DNA of 64,000 nucleotides from positions 22,547,001 through 22,611,000 of the forward strand of contig JAWQUS010000001.1 of NCBI GenBank assembly GCA_036365455.1, given 5' to 3'. Positions 46,279 to 58,637 of the stretch are shown piece by piece (the stretch's first letter is position 1; the number at the start of each line of letters is the position of its first letter). The notes under the pieces are model-generated. The model did not search any database, was not told the origin of the DNA, and worked only from the letters and a program-made list of their open reading frames with translations. The translations under genes were made by a program, and so were the position numbers. Origin of the DNA: Macrosoma leucophasiata. Taxonomy: Eukaryota > Arthropoda > Insecta > Lepidoptera > Hedylidae.

Positions 46279-47269
46279 GGAAAGACTAATGCAACTGTAA
46301 AGTGACGAGATCACTTCAAATCATTCCTTGACAAGCTCGATGTGAGCTGCCTTTTTATCGAACCGCCGACGGTGTCACACTATGGTGACACAAAAATACA
46401 ATGTCACGCGCCATTTAGTAAGTGGCACACGGTAACTGCCGTGATATACGCACGTTCAAGATTATTTGGACTGGTTTAATTGCCTATTATAGAGTTAAGG
46501 AGGTAATTATCACGAGGCGAGATACCTTATTCGATGGGGCAAAATGCGTAACATTATTGCCGGTATAATCGTAAGACGAGCGGAATGAGAACATTCGAAG
46601 ATAGGATTACAGGCGCATTAATCATAATAAACGAGCGACAGGAGCAGCGGTCAATTGTAGTAGAGCGCAACATCCAAGGGAACAAATTCATTGGATGTAA
46701 TCTTGGTAGTGATCGCAAACGAGTTCGCAAGTCGAGCGGTGGGGGGGAGATGGAGGGGCAACGAGTGAAAGCGTTTTAAATTTAATCGAATGCCCTCAGA
46801 CACTGCATTCGGCCGAGTTTCCGCCGCCGTACCGAGTGGCCCTTGTTTACACTCTAACGCATAATGAGACGTTGCGCAATGACGGACGCCGACGTCGACA
46901 ATCAATTTACAGTGCAACGCAACCCAAATACATTTATAGGTACAAAAATTTATCGCATAGCAGCCTACACCGCATAGTCGGCTATTCGTCATTAAATGAG
47001 GTCAAAAGCAAACCGATACATGCTTGTTTTAAAACTAGGTACATTACATAACGTAATTACTGGTATGATCTTTGTGGGTTTGGAGAACGATAACGGTCAA
47101 ACCGGATGCGCGAGCGAGGTCCGACTCGTCCAATTTTCGTGCCTCTGTTTCGGACCGTAAGACGGTATTTTTGTAGTAACAAGATCATGTCCAATTATAG
47201 TTTCTGTCTGTAGGGGGAATGAGAAGGTTTAGGATAGGCAGAACAGAGTATTCCCGATCTAATGACCCG
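46279..47269. other. Intronic sequence, no distinct feature
   Basis: Mixed composition; G run at 46740-46746. Open frames lack domains. Confidence 0.4.
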
Positions 47270-47400
47270 GAAGACGCGGTCAGTTCAGCGGTGTGAGACG
47301 ACCGTTAAGAAGGATCGGGGGTTCGATTCCCGCACCGGGACAAATATTTGTATGGCCTACCGATTTTTGTTTCGGGTCTGGGTGTTTGTGTATGCGTTGT
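47270..47400 (+). mobile_element. Family F tRNA-derived SINE, best-kept copy
   Basis: A-box region (agttcagcggtgtgagacg), B box (gggttcgattcccgcaccgg) and tail (caaatatttgtatggcctac..tttgtttcgggtctgggtg). The 3' boundary is unclear and may extend to the A run at 47455. Confidence 0.75.
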
Positions 47401-48171
47401 ATGTGTACAATGACAACCACGATCCACGACACAGGTTTAAACCTGGGGCGATTAAAAAAAACTTTATCTTTGAATACTCAAGAAATTGAACCTGGAATCT
47501 CGATTCAGCCAAGTAGTACCCAAATATTCATACTTAAATTATTTCAGTAGGTACATCCAGCTTATTAGCTTATTTGACGATCATAATCAACGACAGCCAA
47601 AATTATCTACATTACAACTATTATCTACATTGCAGAATGATGTCGGTATTAACAGTACCTACTGTAGGTTTGTGAGAAAACGATATTAATCCGAGAAACC
47701 AGTTGTCCATGAGTCGAGGGCCAAAATTAAGGGCCAAGGTGATTTAATCTACAGAATTAATTATTAACGAAGTAGGAATAAAAGGTTATTTTAGATATAT
47801 TTAAATACAATATTGTTAAATTTTTTCCACGTTCAACGATCGTAAAATTAAATATCAGTTAAAAGTGATGTAAAATAAAAATATTTCCCTAGTTATATTA
47901 AATTTCGTGCCAACTAAACAGCTACAATGAAACACATACGTGTTGAACTTTGTTTACAAAACTGAAAGAGTGTCTCAATCACGTTCTGTTTAAATATTAT
48001 TATATCAGATTATTTCCTTGATTTTCGATAAATATTAATAAAATCTAAAGTGAATGCAATTATTCGTCAACCTACTACATAACTTGTACATAACTGTTCT
48101 TTTATTGGATTGCTACAAACACAACACCTACAGAAAATGTGTTCTTATCTATTTGCAAAATCAGTGTAGGT
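47401..48171. other. Intronic sequence, no distinct feature
   Basis: AT-rich, nothing recognised. Confidence 0.4.
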
Positions 48172-48346
48172 ACTACAAATATAAATGTGAAAGTATGGAT
48201 GTTTGTTAGTTGCTCAATCATGCTTAAGCGTCTGGACGGATTTCGATGAAATTTTGTGCACAGATAGAGTATGGCTGTAACACTTTTTATCCCGTTCAGA
48301 GCTACCTTGGGGAATTTCTAAGTACGAAGTCGCGAGAAAAAGCTAG
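48172..48346 (+). mobile_element. Helitron-like element
   Basis: 5' part with atataaatgtgaaagtatgg, middle with ggacggatttcgatgaaatt, 3' part acgaagtcgcgagaaaaagc and CTAG before a host T. The 5' TC is not preserved. Confidence 0.5.
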
Positions 48347-48600
48347 TTTTATTATACTTATAAGTTTACAGCCACTGTATATCATAGCGACATATATTCT
48401 TGACAAAGATCATTAGAACTGTAAATATTACCTACTTCCGGAAAAAGATCCCCGAAGGAAGTCCACCTTGGCCGAATCATTGTGCGATTGTCCAAACGAA
48501 TTTTGGCCAATAAGACAATTGGAAACAAGGAGATGACTTAGAGTAGTAGACTCCTATAATTTATTCAATTATTACGGTAGATATTTAAAAAACTAGAATA

Positions 48601-48885
48601 TTTTTTTTATATTATGGAAGTGGCAAACAAGCATGCAGTTCACATTGATGTAAAGTGACGACTGCAGCCTATAGACACCCACACAAAGACCAAGGTCAAA
48701 ATGCAGATGCGTTACCACTCCTGAGACCTAAGGTGTTATGCCTCTGTGCCGGAAATTACAGCGTCGTACATTACCACCTGACCGGAACACGATAGTGCTG
48801 AACATTACCATTTAGCGGCAAGTATATTAGATAATGCGGTGGTGCCTACGCCCTCGAGCTCCATCACTGGAGCTCTACCACCAGT
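48601..48885 (-). mobile_element. Family A retroposon, full length
   Basis: T8 run, complete body with the standard landmarks, fixed terminus ctaccaccagt at 48885. Confidence 0.85.
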
Positions 48886-49739
48886 AAAAAAAATATATTG
48901 TGTATGTTGTGTATGATATATTACGATGATTGTTATAATATAAACTTGTTGATTTTGTTTTGGACTTGTCGGTTCACATAAGGATAAAAATAAAAGATCC
49001 TAAATAAATAAGTGACTGTACGACATATTTCAAAGGTTTACTCAGTTATCTTGACCTACATATCTTGACCGCAATCGTGAAAACGGAAGGTGTATGCAAA
49101 AATGAAAGCAATGGAGTAGCAAATATCTGTGACAGTAGTAGAGAGAGATGTTTATAAACAAGTGATTATTTATTTATTTATTTATGCTTCTATGCACCTT
49201 GTACATATGGCGGACATAATGCCACTAGGCATTCTCTGACAGTCAACCATGGGGTCATGAGAAAGCTTTGTGTAGGGTGCGGAAAATAATACATAAATGA
49301 AAATAATTACTTAGAGAGAAAAAAAAAACGTTCATTCGTTTTTATTATTATATACCTTTCGGTTTCGATTATTATACACCTTTAACTTAAGATAATATAC
49401 CGAAAATGATTTGTGTAGATATTTTGTTTTGAAAGTTATAGGATAGATAAGTTTTACATCACGATTACGTTATATTGTACTGATATCAATTGTCGACGTA
49501 ATAAGCAAAGCTAATTAAATAAGATATTTTCTCCGATTAAAGTTTTGGTTGCTGGCTTCGGGACGTGACAACCCATAAGCGACAGCAGTTTCTTCAACTG
49601 GAAGAAAACTCTTACAATGCAGTCAGTCAACCGAAAAATGGCAGTCAAACCATTCCAATGGAGCGGTAGTAAACGCAAGATGGGCAGCGATAAAACTAAC
49701 GCTACCAATCCGCATGCCAAGCGTAGCGATTTTGGCATA
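48886..49739. repeat. Intronic sequence with a LINE-like (TTTA)n tail
   Basis: 49167-49187 is a TTTA run followed by tgcttctatgcaccttgtac and cataatgccactaggcattc. The run resembles the (TAAA)n tail of the LINE at 15113, so this is probably the 3' end of another truncated LINE on the minus strand. The rest is unassigned. Confidence 0.35.
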
Positions 49740-49795
49740 GGTATCCCCATATGGGGAGGCTTTAGTCCAGCAGGCTGGTCTTTCGACTGACATTA
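49740..49795 (+). repeat. Family J tail fragment
   Basis: tatggggaggctttagtcca and gcaggctggtct resemble the end of family J at 36893 (ggggaaggcttttgtccagc..). Confidence 0.35.
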
Positions 49796-49854
49796 TGAAA
49801 TATTGGTTATTTGGGAGTTAAAATTCACGAACTCATACCAAAATTCTGTACTTT

Positions 49855-50034
49855 CTTTTTATATGTAATGGTAGTGACAAAAAAGCAGGCAGTTCACATT
49901 GATAGGCTGTAGTCATCACTTAACAGTGATGACTACAGCCTATAGACACTGACACAAAAACCAAGGTCAAAATGCAGATGCGTTACCACTCCTGAGGCTT
50001 AAGGTGTGCCGGAAATTACAGGGTCGTACATAAC
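49855..50034 (-). mobile_element. Family A fragment with an internal inverted duplication
   Basis: Tail-proximal half of family A. Within it, 49902-49920 (ataggctgtagtcatcact) is followed after 4 bases by its exact complement at 49925-49943. In other copies this segment exists once, so it was duplicated in inverted orientation here. Confidence 0.7.
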
Positions 50035-50409
50035 GTTCTATACAAACTGAGACAACGGGGAATCTGTGCACTTTTTGATTAATAACTTGCCGCTTTAGAA
50101 TCAATTATATCTATTTTGTTGAAAAACGTAAATAAAGCAACAGAGTGAACTCATTGTTAAATGTAATTTTCCTCGTCACATACCAAGAAACCTTGACACA
50201 GTGGCTTTGATAAAATAAGGGAAAAAGGACAACCTGCATGCAAGTGATCGAGGTCAAGGGCCCCATTCAGATGCCATAATACTTATGTGTCAATAAATGA
50301 TTCGATACAATCTGGCCAAAACGTTCGTGACGCACTTCACTTGAGACGTTTGTTTGGTGTTAAGATAATCGAAGGAAATGTTATGTTTAAAGTTAGACAA
50401 TTGAGTGTA

Positions 50410-50651
50410 AACGTAACGTTACTTCACGCCTGTAGTCCCCGAAGGGGTAGGCAGAGGTAAATGCATGTTTCAAGCATTTACATGCAAAGACCCACGATTC
50501 GCCAGTTACGTTTTGGCCCATGTTCGGCATATTACCAAACTCCGAACGGAAAGATCCCGACAGAACCAGAGATTTCACACCGTTATCGAACCCGGGACCC
50601 CAGCGTTGTAGTAGTGGCCGCTACCACTAGACTAGTGAAGCAGTAGTTTAC
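50410..50651 (-). mobile_element. Family D tRNA-derived SINE with internal deletion
   Basis: Direct repeats agttagacaattgagtgta (50391-50409) and agttaaataattgagtgta (50652-50670), two mismatches in 19, bound the element. 3' end gtccccgaaggggtaggcag; tRNA head at the right (..gtggccgctaccactag..). Shorter than the 307 bp copy at 19600. Confidence 0.8.
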
Positions 50652-50670
50652 AGTTAAATAATTGAGTGTA

Positions 50671-51759
50671 TTCTGAAAAAGTATGTCGGAGATTCTTTTA
50701 GGTGGATTATTGCGAATCCTTGACCGTCTAATGAATATAATATATTATGTTAATAAACTGAAATATAAAAAGCGGATTGAAAAAGATGTAGGTATTAAGT
50801 TATATTCTGAAACATTTCCTTGAGGTTTGCAAATTAAAACTGCAACAAAAAAACAATCTGTAGATTCAGCGTCTCAAAAATACGTACCTACGTCATTACA
50901 GAATTTAAAATTTGATAACATATTGTATAATTAAATTTGACTATTGCAGGTATTTTTTATTTACTTTATTAGCCTATTGAAAGTAACCTTCGGGGCAAAA
51001 CGTAAGCAAAGCTTCTCGAAAGTTCGCCGTTACGAAGTAGTATTACTCAATGTATCTAGGGTAAGTAATTGCAAGCGGCAAGGACGAAGCGGGCGAAGGA
51101 AGCCCCGACTGTACCAAGGACTTGGTTATCGACTTAAATAATATACAATGAAATATGTAAGAGCATTAGAAATACATCATACTTTATTACGCCATTAAGC
51201 AGAACTATTTAGATAATACAATGTTCTTGTATTTTATGTAAGCGACGAGAACACATAAAGCAAAAAATACAATTGTTTGAAAAAGATTACAATTTCGTGA
51301 AAATTCGCGTTATCAGTGGACGTTATTGTATTTGTTTTATTTCACATACAAATATTCGGTTGGTCGAACGGCAATAAATCGCGACAATGGGAGATAAAGC
51401 GGTAGCGAGCATCGTTTTATCATATGATAGCGTAGTGACGCGGTTTCTTTACCACTCCAACTGTAGGTCAATTTAATAATGCCGCGACATTGTATCTAAT
51501 TTTAAAAGATTTTTTGTCACTTTATTTGAGATCATAACGTAATAGGTAAGATAATGAACTTATAAATATCTTACTGGTAACCTCCTGCACGCGCATACGG
51601 ATTGGGTGGACGTTGTTTGTCGAGATAGCAAGAAATACTAATTTATGCGTTTACAGTTTTCTATGTAAAATGCTAATTGTTTTTACGTGATTTTGTGACA
51701 ATCATCATCAGAAAAACATCCGAATATTTTATAAAATGTATATTACTAGCAGACTAGAA
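50671..51759. other. Intronic sequence, no distinct feature
   Basis: AT-rich; open frame 50944-51141 has no domain. Confidence 0.4.
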
Positions 51760-51946
51760 TCCCTACTAATATTATAAATGCGAAAGTAACTCTGTCTGTC
51801 TGTCTGTTACCTTTGCACGTCCAAACGACTGAACCGATTTTAATGAAATTTGGTACAAAGATAGAGCTGACTTTGAGAAAGAACATAGGCTACTTAGTTA
51901 TTTATAAAACGACATCCACGCGGGCGAAGCCGCGGGCAACAGCTAG
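51760..51946 (+). mobile_element. Helitron-like element, intact ends
   Basis: 187 bp. Begins TCCCTACTAATATTATAAAT after a host A, has a (ctgt)n stretch, and ends with the GC-rich stem cgcgggcgaagccgcgggc, then aacagCTAG before a host T. No target duplication. Best reference copy of this subfamily in the window. Confidence 0.75.
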
Positions 51947-52083
51947 TTAACAATAAAGAAAACATTTCTAATTTCTAACATCACAGTACAGATTGTTACA
52001 GATCTTGATGTAACCTTATGATTTATCAATTGGCTGAATCTCCAGCAACAGCGAGATGCAGGTACCATCGCGACTTTCGTTGG

Positions 52084-52383
52084 TTTTTTTTTTATTTTTT
52101 TTTATTATGTATTGGAAGTGGTAAACAAGCATGCAGTTCACATTGATGTTAAGTGATGACTGCAGCCTATAGACACCCACACAAAGACCAAGGTCAAAAT
52201 GCAGATGTGTTACCACTCCTGAGGCCTAAGGTCTTATGCCTCTGTGCCGGAAATTACAGGGCCGTACATTACCACCTGACCGGAACACGATAGTGTTGAA
52301 CACTACCATTTAGCGGCAAGTATATTAGGTAATGCGGTGGTGCCTACGCCCGCGAGCTCCGTCACTGGAGCTCTACCACCAGT
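52084..52383 (-). mobile_element. Family A retroposon, full length
   Basis: Long T-rich run (52084-52110), complete body, fixed terminus at 52383. Among the least diverged copies. Confidence 0.85.
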
Positions 52384-52915
52384 ATAAAAGGTGGCGCGTC
52401 ATCAGTTAGTTTTAATAGCCATTCATCCCGTACGTATCTAATAGTTAGTCAATTAGTGGCGTGTTAGGCTGGCGGGCGCGGAGTGACGATAAGGATCGCC
52501 ACCGTTCGTTCCGCCCTTGGTATCGGCGCGATAACGCTATCGCATATCGCCGCCACAAGTGTCAGACGCGGTGCGCCGCGCCACAACAAACTGTGATACA
52601 GCTCCGATGTGCCGTTCGCCTTTGGAAGAAATGTAATCTAATCAAATAATACGCGTACATTTACCGTACAATTAAGGATTGTAGCTAGGATTTCAGTCAT
52701 TCTCTCGCTAACAGAATGAAAAACACAAGTAAAACAAACAAAGACAGCATGAGATTTCATCGTTAAGTTTAAAATGAAGTATGCAGTCTTAAAAATAGTA
52801 TGATTTGATTTAAATGGAGATGTAGAATGTCAAATAAAATATGAATAATATAAAGATATTGTCGATATGATTATTTTTTTTGTTTATAAATATAATTATT
52901 TAAAAATATACTCAG
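52384..52915. other. Intronic sequence with a GC-rich patch
   Basis: GC-rich at 52455-52620 without conserved coding sequence. Confidence 0.4.
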
Positions 52916-53118
52916 CAAGAAATCGAGCCTACGAAAATGACAATCGGCTAGTTTTGATTTCGTAGAGTGTTATCTCTGCTGAACACTGCCTACGTAAGCA
53001 CTGATAGTCCGGTATTGGTCAAAACTTGATCAAAATGTGAGGTGCGAAAGAGATAACGCTCTACAGACCCGAAATAAGCCGAAGTCCCAGTCCTAAGGTC
53101 GATGAGCAATATTTCTTG
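52916..53118. mobile_element. MITE with long inverted termini, copy 2
   Basis: Same family as 39331-39550: caagaaat at the left, atttcttg at the right, inner gtagagtgttatctctgctg versus agagataacgctctac, and a shared centre (ggtattggtcaaaacttgat). Confidence 0.65.
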
Positions 53119-53151
53119 TTGGATACTGTACCTAAGCTTCAAAATTAACAA

Positions 53152-53366
53152 CTAGCTGTACGTCGCTTTTCGCGTAACCTGTGGAAACTCATCCAATCAT
53201 CCCATGGTATCCACCAAAGGAACATTTTTTCAGGATAAAAAGTATCCTATAATCTAAGTTAGCTAATACCCTACCTGTATAACAAATTTCATCAAAATCC
53301 GTTCAGTAGTTTCGGCGTGATAGATGGACAAACATCCAAACAAAGAATCTTTCACATTTTATAGTA
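53152..53366 (-). mobile_element. Helitron-like element, diverged
   Basis: CTAG at the left, gtcgcttttcgcgtaacctg, then aaaatccgttcagtagtttc and a right end just before the next element. Two Helitron-like elements lie head to tail here. Confidence 0.5.
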
Positions 53367-53368
53367 TA

Positions 53369-53562
53369 CTAGCTGTTGCCCGCGGCTTCGCCCGCGTAAA
53401 TGTCGTTTAAAAAGTAGCCTATATTCTTTCTCGAAGTCAACTCTTGTCTCTTTACCAAATTTCATTAAAATCGGTTCAGTCGTTTGGACGTGAAAAGGTA
53501 ACACAAACAAACAGACAGACAGACAGTTACTTTCGCATTTATAATATTATATATAGTAGGGA
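53369..53562 (-). mobile_element. Helitron-like element, intact ends
   Basis: Minus strand starts TCCCTACTATATATAATATT after A and ends gcgggcaacagCTAG before T. Close relative of 51760-51946 in opposite orientation. Confidence 0.7.
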
Positions 53563-53777
53563 TAAGTGTGATCATAAATCGCTATTACAAAGAAATATTC
53601 GTTTCAACGATTAAACAATGCGGAACGAATTGATAAGACACATGGTGTTATCAGTTTACAATTAGCATTGGCCACCCAATTCAAATTAAAGGCCAGGAGG
53701 TCATTTCGGTAGCCTTGTTACGTTAAATCTCATTTCAAACATGCCTATATGGGTAATTCCTAATAGTTCAATATAAG

Positions 53778-54073
53778 TTTTTTTTTATGTTATGGAAGTG
53801 GCAAACAAGCATACAGCTCACATTGATGTTAGATGTCAGATCACTGCAGCCTATAGAGACACCCACACAAAGACCAAGGTCAAAATGCAGATGCGTTGCC
53901 ACTCCTGAGGCCGAAGGTGTTATGCCTCTGTGCCGGAAATTACAGGGCCATACATTACGACCTCACCGGAACACGATAGTGCTGAACACTACCATTTAGC
54001 GGCAAGTAGGTATATTAGGTAATGCGGTGGTGCCCACGCCCGCGAGCTCCGTCACTGGAGCTCTACCACCAGT
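53778..54073 (-). mobile_element. Family A retroposon, full length
   Basis: T9 run, complete body, terminus ctaccaccagt at 54073. Only 31 bp from an inverted older copy. Confidence 0.85.
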
Positions 54074-54104
54074 TAAAATGTTTATTCACAGTCACAATTA
54101 TTAA

Positions 54105-54359
54105 TGGTTGTAGAGTTTGCGGACGTAGGGACAACCGCATTACCTAATCTATTTTTCGCTAAATGGTAAGGTTCCGGTAAGGTGGTAATGTAATTTCTAG
54201 TACCTACAGAGGTTGGAGAGGCAAAATACCTTAGGCCTCAAAAGTGGCAACGCATCTACAAGGAAATATCTGGTTTCATGTAGATGTTTATAGGCTACCA
54301 GTATTACTTACCATCAATGTTAATTGTATGCTTATTTGCCACTTCATGATATAAAAAAC
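54105..54359 (+). mobile_element. Family A retroposon, old inverted neighbour
   Basis: ggttgtagagtttgcggacg through gcttatttgccacttcatga and A6. Much more diverged than the copy at 53778, so the inverted pair arose by two separate insertions. Confidence 0.7.
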
Positions 54360-54937
54360 AAACCATTAATAAGTTTCTCCTACAAGTGTGTGAATGACAT
54401 GATATTATATTAACAAGCCTTATGTAATCAGAATTGAAACAAGTATTTGCAGGCCATGAATTTTTGGTTCGATACGGGGTTCGAACCCGCGAACCTTTAG
54501 TATTTAATTATTTTATCGCATTTTGTCATTCAAATCTTAGGTCATTTTTAAATAGGCACTAACAATGTTCCACTACTTTCCTCATCTGGCTTTGACTTTT
54601 AAGACGAAACACGATCTTTATCTTTGCCTTCTAATATTCAATGTATTCGTTTATTTTAGTAAATTTAGACAAAATCATAAACCCACCAAACAACACTTTC
54701 GTATTTATAATATGTATGGATATCTAGGACAATAAGTCCGCGTGTAATTTTAAGATGACATAATATTCAAATACAGTTTCTTTTCTAAGCAAATTATCAT
54801 CTGGTGTAGTCGTAACCACAGCATCTAGGAAGTATAAGCTAAATCGTAACAGTTTTATCTTCTAAATAAGCGTAACAGACGGCTCAGATGAGGTGAGGCG
54901 ATGATATTGGATTTTATACCGTTGTCTCTAATATACA
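54360..54937. other. Intronic sequence with a tRNA-like scrap
   Basis: 54470-54500 reads ggggttcgaacccgcgaacc, a B-box-like piece on either strand; nothing else recognised. Confidence 0.35.
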
Positions 54938-55223
54938 TTTTTTTAAATGTAAGGATGTGGCAAACAAGCATGCAGTTCACGTTGATGTTAAGTGATGACT
55001 GCAGCCTTATAAACACCCACACAAAGACAAAGATCAAAGTGCAGATGCGTTACTACTCCTGAGGCCTAAGGTGTTATGCCTCTGTGCCGGAAATTACAGG
55101 GCCGTACATTACCACCTGACCGGAACACGATAGTGCTGAACACTACCATTTAGCGGCAAGTATATTAGGTAATGCGGTGGTGCCTACGCCCGCGAGCTCC
55201 GTCACTGAAGCTCTACCACCAGT
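54938..55223 (-). mobile_element. Family A retroposon, full length
   Basis: T7 run, standard body, fixed terminus at 55223. taatata occurs at 54929-54935 and 55225-55231 and may be a short target duplication. Confidence 0.85.
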
Positions 55224-55234
55224 ATAATATAGTC

Positions 55235-55300
55235 TGATAGCTCCCATGACCCGGGAATCGAACCCAAGACCCCTTCCTAGTAGTAGGAAATACGGGCGAA
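55235..55300 (-). repeat. Family D-like tRNA head fragment
   Basis: Complement carries gggttcgattcccggg and a decayed preceding part, matching only the tRNA-like head of family D. Confidence 0.5.
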
Positions 55301-55375
55301 TCGTAGCTGTGAAAGTATGAATTTCGTGGAAAACAGGCATGTAAGTATTACCTTGCAAATTGTAAGTGGGCTCAA

Positions 55376-55725
55376 TCTACACTAATATTATAAAGAGGAA
55401 AACTTTGTTTGTTTGGTTGTATTGAATAGGCTCAAAAACTACTGGACCGATTTAAAAAAATCTTTCACTAATCGAAAGCTACATTATCCACGGATAACAT
55501 AGGCTATATTTTATTTTCGAAAAAAAAAGGGTTCCGTAAAATATTTGGGTTTTTCGGACACAAGGTGTAAAAAATCAATTAGAAAAATTACTTATTTTGC
55601 GTACGCTGCCTTAACTATAAAAGATATCGAGGAAGGCTTTAGGCTATATCCATAATCATCACGCTAAGACGAAAAGGAGAGGGTAGGTAACATTGCACCC
55701 GCGCGAAGCCGGGGCGGGCCGCTAG
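55376..55725 (+). mobile_element. Helitron-like element, 350 bp
   Basis: TCTACACTAATATTATAAAG after a host A; ends cccgcgcgaagccggggcgg, gccgCTAG before T. Its 3' end matches the LINE-borne element at 15864 more than the 51760 type, showing at least two subfamilies. Confidence 0.7.
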
Positions 55726-56884
55726 TTTGTGATAAACAGAAAATGCAACAAATTCAAGAGTGGAACATGGACACCGATATTAGTCTCAAACACTCCCTAA
55801 TCCGGTTTGAACGGGGCAGCAGCAAGACCAACTTCATTCCTAACGAGGCATTCCTCGCGAGCACTCGGTAGCTCGAATCGACTACCTTTTACATAATACA
55901 TAATGGTATGTTTACATTTGTGAGAACTCGCAGAATTCGGGTCCTCCGTGACGACCTTGCGCCGCCCGTTTGTGTACGATCTTCGAGACATTTGAACTAC
56001 ATTCGAATTCTTTAATCATAACGGCGGAATTGAAATAATTTTGTAGGTAGGTATGTCATCACATAGACAGCACATTTGCATGTTGAAAATATGTTTAGCT
56101 TGCTAGCTTTAGTTTTTAAATTCTTTTGGACATTTTATTTGGAAGGGGAAAGCACTATATACCTACCTATTTCGTTTACATATTTTTATTACACCAGCAA
56201 TTCAATTTGCCAAATAGAAAAACAGTCTACAAAATTAAAGAGGATATTTAAAATTTCCATCGTCTTATTTTGCTCATAGCATGACTGGCCATTGTTATCA
56301 TACAGATTAATTTCCGTACGTACCTACTTCGCAAAATAGAGACGATTTGAGGGAATCATCGGTTACATTTAATTTAGGTTAATAGGGTATTTCTTATCCT
56401 TTCAAGTCATGTGAGTTTTGCTAAAGGTATATTGATCGACATCTGGGTACCTATCATCAATTGGAATTTAATTAATATATTCATAAAGAATATACCTACC
56501 TAGTAGGTATTTTACCTTTATGGTGATTTTCAAATATTTTTCGTAATACATATTTTATACTCAAAATTCAAAATTTGATAGCAAGGGAAATGCTCGTCCT
56601 CACATCTGAGTGGTTTTAATATCGTGCACAATATGGTTTAGAGCAGACATTTCTAATGCGGGAGAAATGAGCTCATTCAAGGCGAAATTGAAGTCGTGCT
56701 CTGTATGCATGGCGATAAGGGGTAGGTGGGGAGTACGTCAGATACCATGAATAATTTGGCGGTGAATTTAGACGGCCAATGGACAATGTCGCCGGTTTGG
56801 CGCCTGCGGAATGCCGAAATGTGATCGTTGCTTAATAATTGTCTTGTAAGTGTACATTCTGTGTGGTTTGGATTATAAGACTTA
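55726..56884. other. Intronic sequence, no distinct feature
   Basis: AT-rich; open frames without domains. Confidence 0.4.
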
Positions 56885-57020
56885 TGGCCGAATACTCAAA
56901 CGTCACTCAATTTTAAGCAACCCTCAAATGTGCGCTATCTCTTTCGTTTGAACGTGTTTTATAAAGACAGAAGACTTTTAAGTCTCACTTAGATTTAAGT
57001 GACGTTTGAGTATTTGGCCG
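56885..57020. mobile_element. Small MITE, PIF/Harbinger-like
   Basis: 136 bp with inverted termini ggccgaatactcaaacgtca / complement ggccaaatactcaaacgtca (one mismatch) and TTA on both sides (56882-56884 and 57021-57023). A 3 bp TTA/TWA duplication is the Harbinger habit. Confidence 0.7.
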
Positions 57021-57300
57021 TTATTTCTTTTCTTACATATTACATACTTCGCCAGGAACAACATTGTTCAATGTCTCTAGTATAAACAATTTTTAATGGA
57101 CCTGTTGATCCGATCGAATTTGTTATACCTCGGTACTAAAAATTACTTGATATCAAAAGTTTGACAAAATAGTTTCTAAGTAGGTATAGGAAAATGATTT
57201 TACTATTTTTAAGAAAAAAAACAAAATAATTTGACCTATTTTATGATCAATTTTGATTTATAAACAGATATTATCATTTAAGAGTAGGGATTTATTTTAT

Positions 57301-57370
57301 ATGTGCTTAGCTTTCCTCGAGCTACACTCACTGCAACAAAACTATTTTCACGGATTGCATGTTCAATGAG
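57301..57370 (+). repeat. Family G (Penelope-like) terminal fragment
   Basis: ctttcctcgagctacactca then aacaaaactattttcacgga matches the left terminus of the element at 26888, diverged and without the rest. Confidence 0.55.
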
Positions 57371-58637
57371 TATTTTTATTTTTGTCGTCTGTTTTATGTT
57401 GTTTTCTTCGGTTGAACACATATCGAGATGTGTTCAACGCAATTTTAAAATAAAAGAGACCACATTGAATGACGATTACAGCTAACAAAGGCATAGCGCA
57501 GGTAGACACGCAACGCCTGGGCGGAGGCCCGTGTATGGGAAAGTTACAATGGTTACGAGTTACGACCATTCATAAACGGTTGAATGAGCGCAAGACGACG
57601 TGCGCGCGCGCACCGACCCCGCCGACGTCTGTCACAGTTGCCGAGCTGCCGTCGCCAATCAAGGACAGAGGCTGTTCGTTTACAAATTATATTTGATATG
57701 GGCCAAACAAACAAAACTAAGTCGTAGGTGTTAGAGAGTACCAGTTGATCTTATACCATAAACGTTTAAATATTACGAAACTGCAAAATGTAGATATTTT
57801 TAATTCAGTCATTTCGAATTACGTATCATGGGGTGGATATGGACAAAGTTCTCAGGGTTTGCAAGCTACGAAGTTTCTTTCGAGTCTGTTACAACGTAAA
57901 CAACGTTGGATTTTTTCTTGTAGTAACTTTCAGGTTTAAAGGTCAAGGGCAGGTGAGCCAGTCGACTGCGAGAATATTTGTCGCGATAGACTGGACTAGA
58001 CACCAAACATTGCCACAGCTATTTAGCACATTATTATTGTAATTGCTAAAGTTGTTATGGTTTATTGGCAACCGTGGAATAACTATAAAAAACAACAATT
58101 GTTCACCAGAACATTTGAGAACGACAAGTATGTGCTACCAACCTAGTTAGTCTACGTATTCATTTTGTTGTTTTTAGCGATTGCACCCACCAGCTCTGCG
58201 AGTTCTGGAACCGCGCGAAAATCTCGTCTGCCTTCTCTTTTATTCAATGGATGGAGTGTTCAGTACAACAGGGATGGCAATAGCAAGTCTTATGTACGCA
58301 CGTTGTAAAGTGCACCGATATTACGTTCATGTTAATGTATGTATGTTCAATTTACGCAGAGATTCGTAATTTTATTGAGCGCAGTACAAGCCTTTAACCG
58401 TGTGCATATCGGATTTTTATAACTATACTAAACAATTATTGCAACAATCCTATATCGAACAGAAACTTTATTTTGCTGATAACCGTCGACTCGCGTATGG
58501 AATGCCATTATGACCTTCGGGCGTTACTTTATTCTATTTCCAAACATTAGTTGAAGGTCGGCAAAAATAAAATACATTGAGGCATACAAATGACCTATAC
58601 AATGCTCATATAATTTTATGTCTTATAGGTACGTAGG
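57371..58637. other. Intronic sequence, no distinct feature
   Basis: Short GC-rich patch near 57595-57660. Several open frames, none with a domain. Confidence 0.4.
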
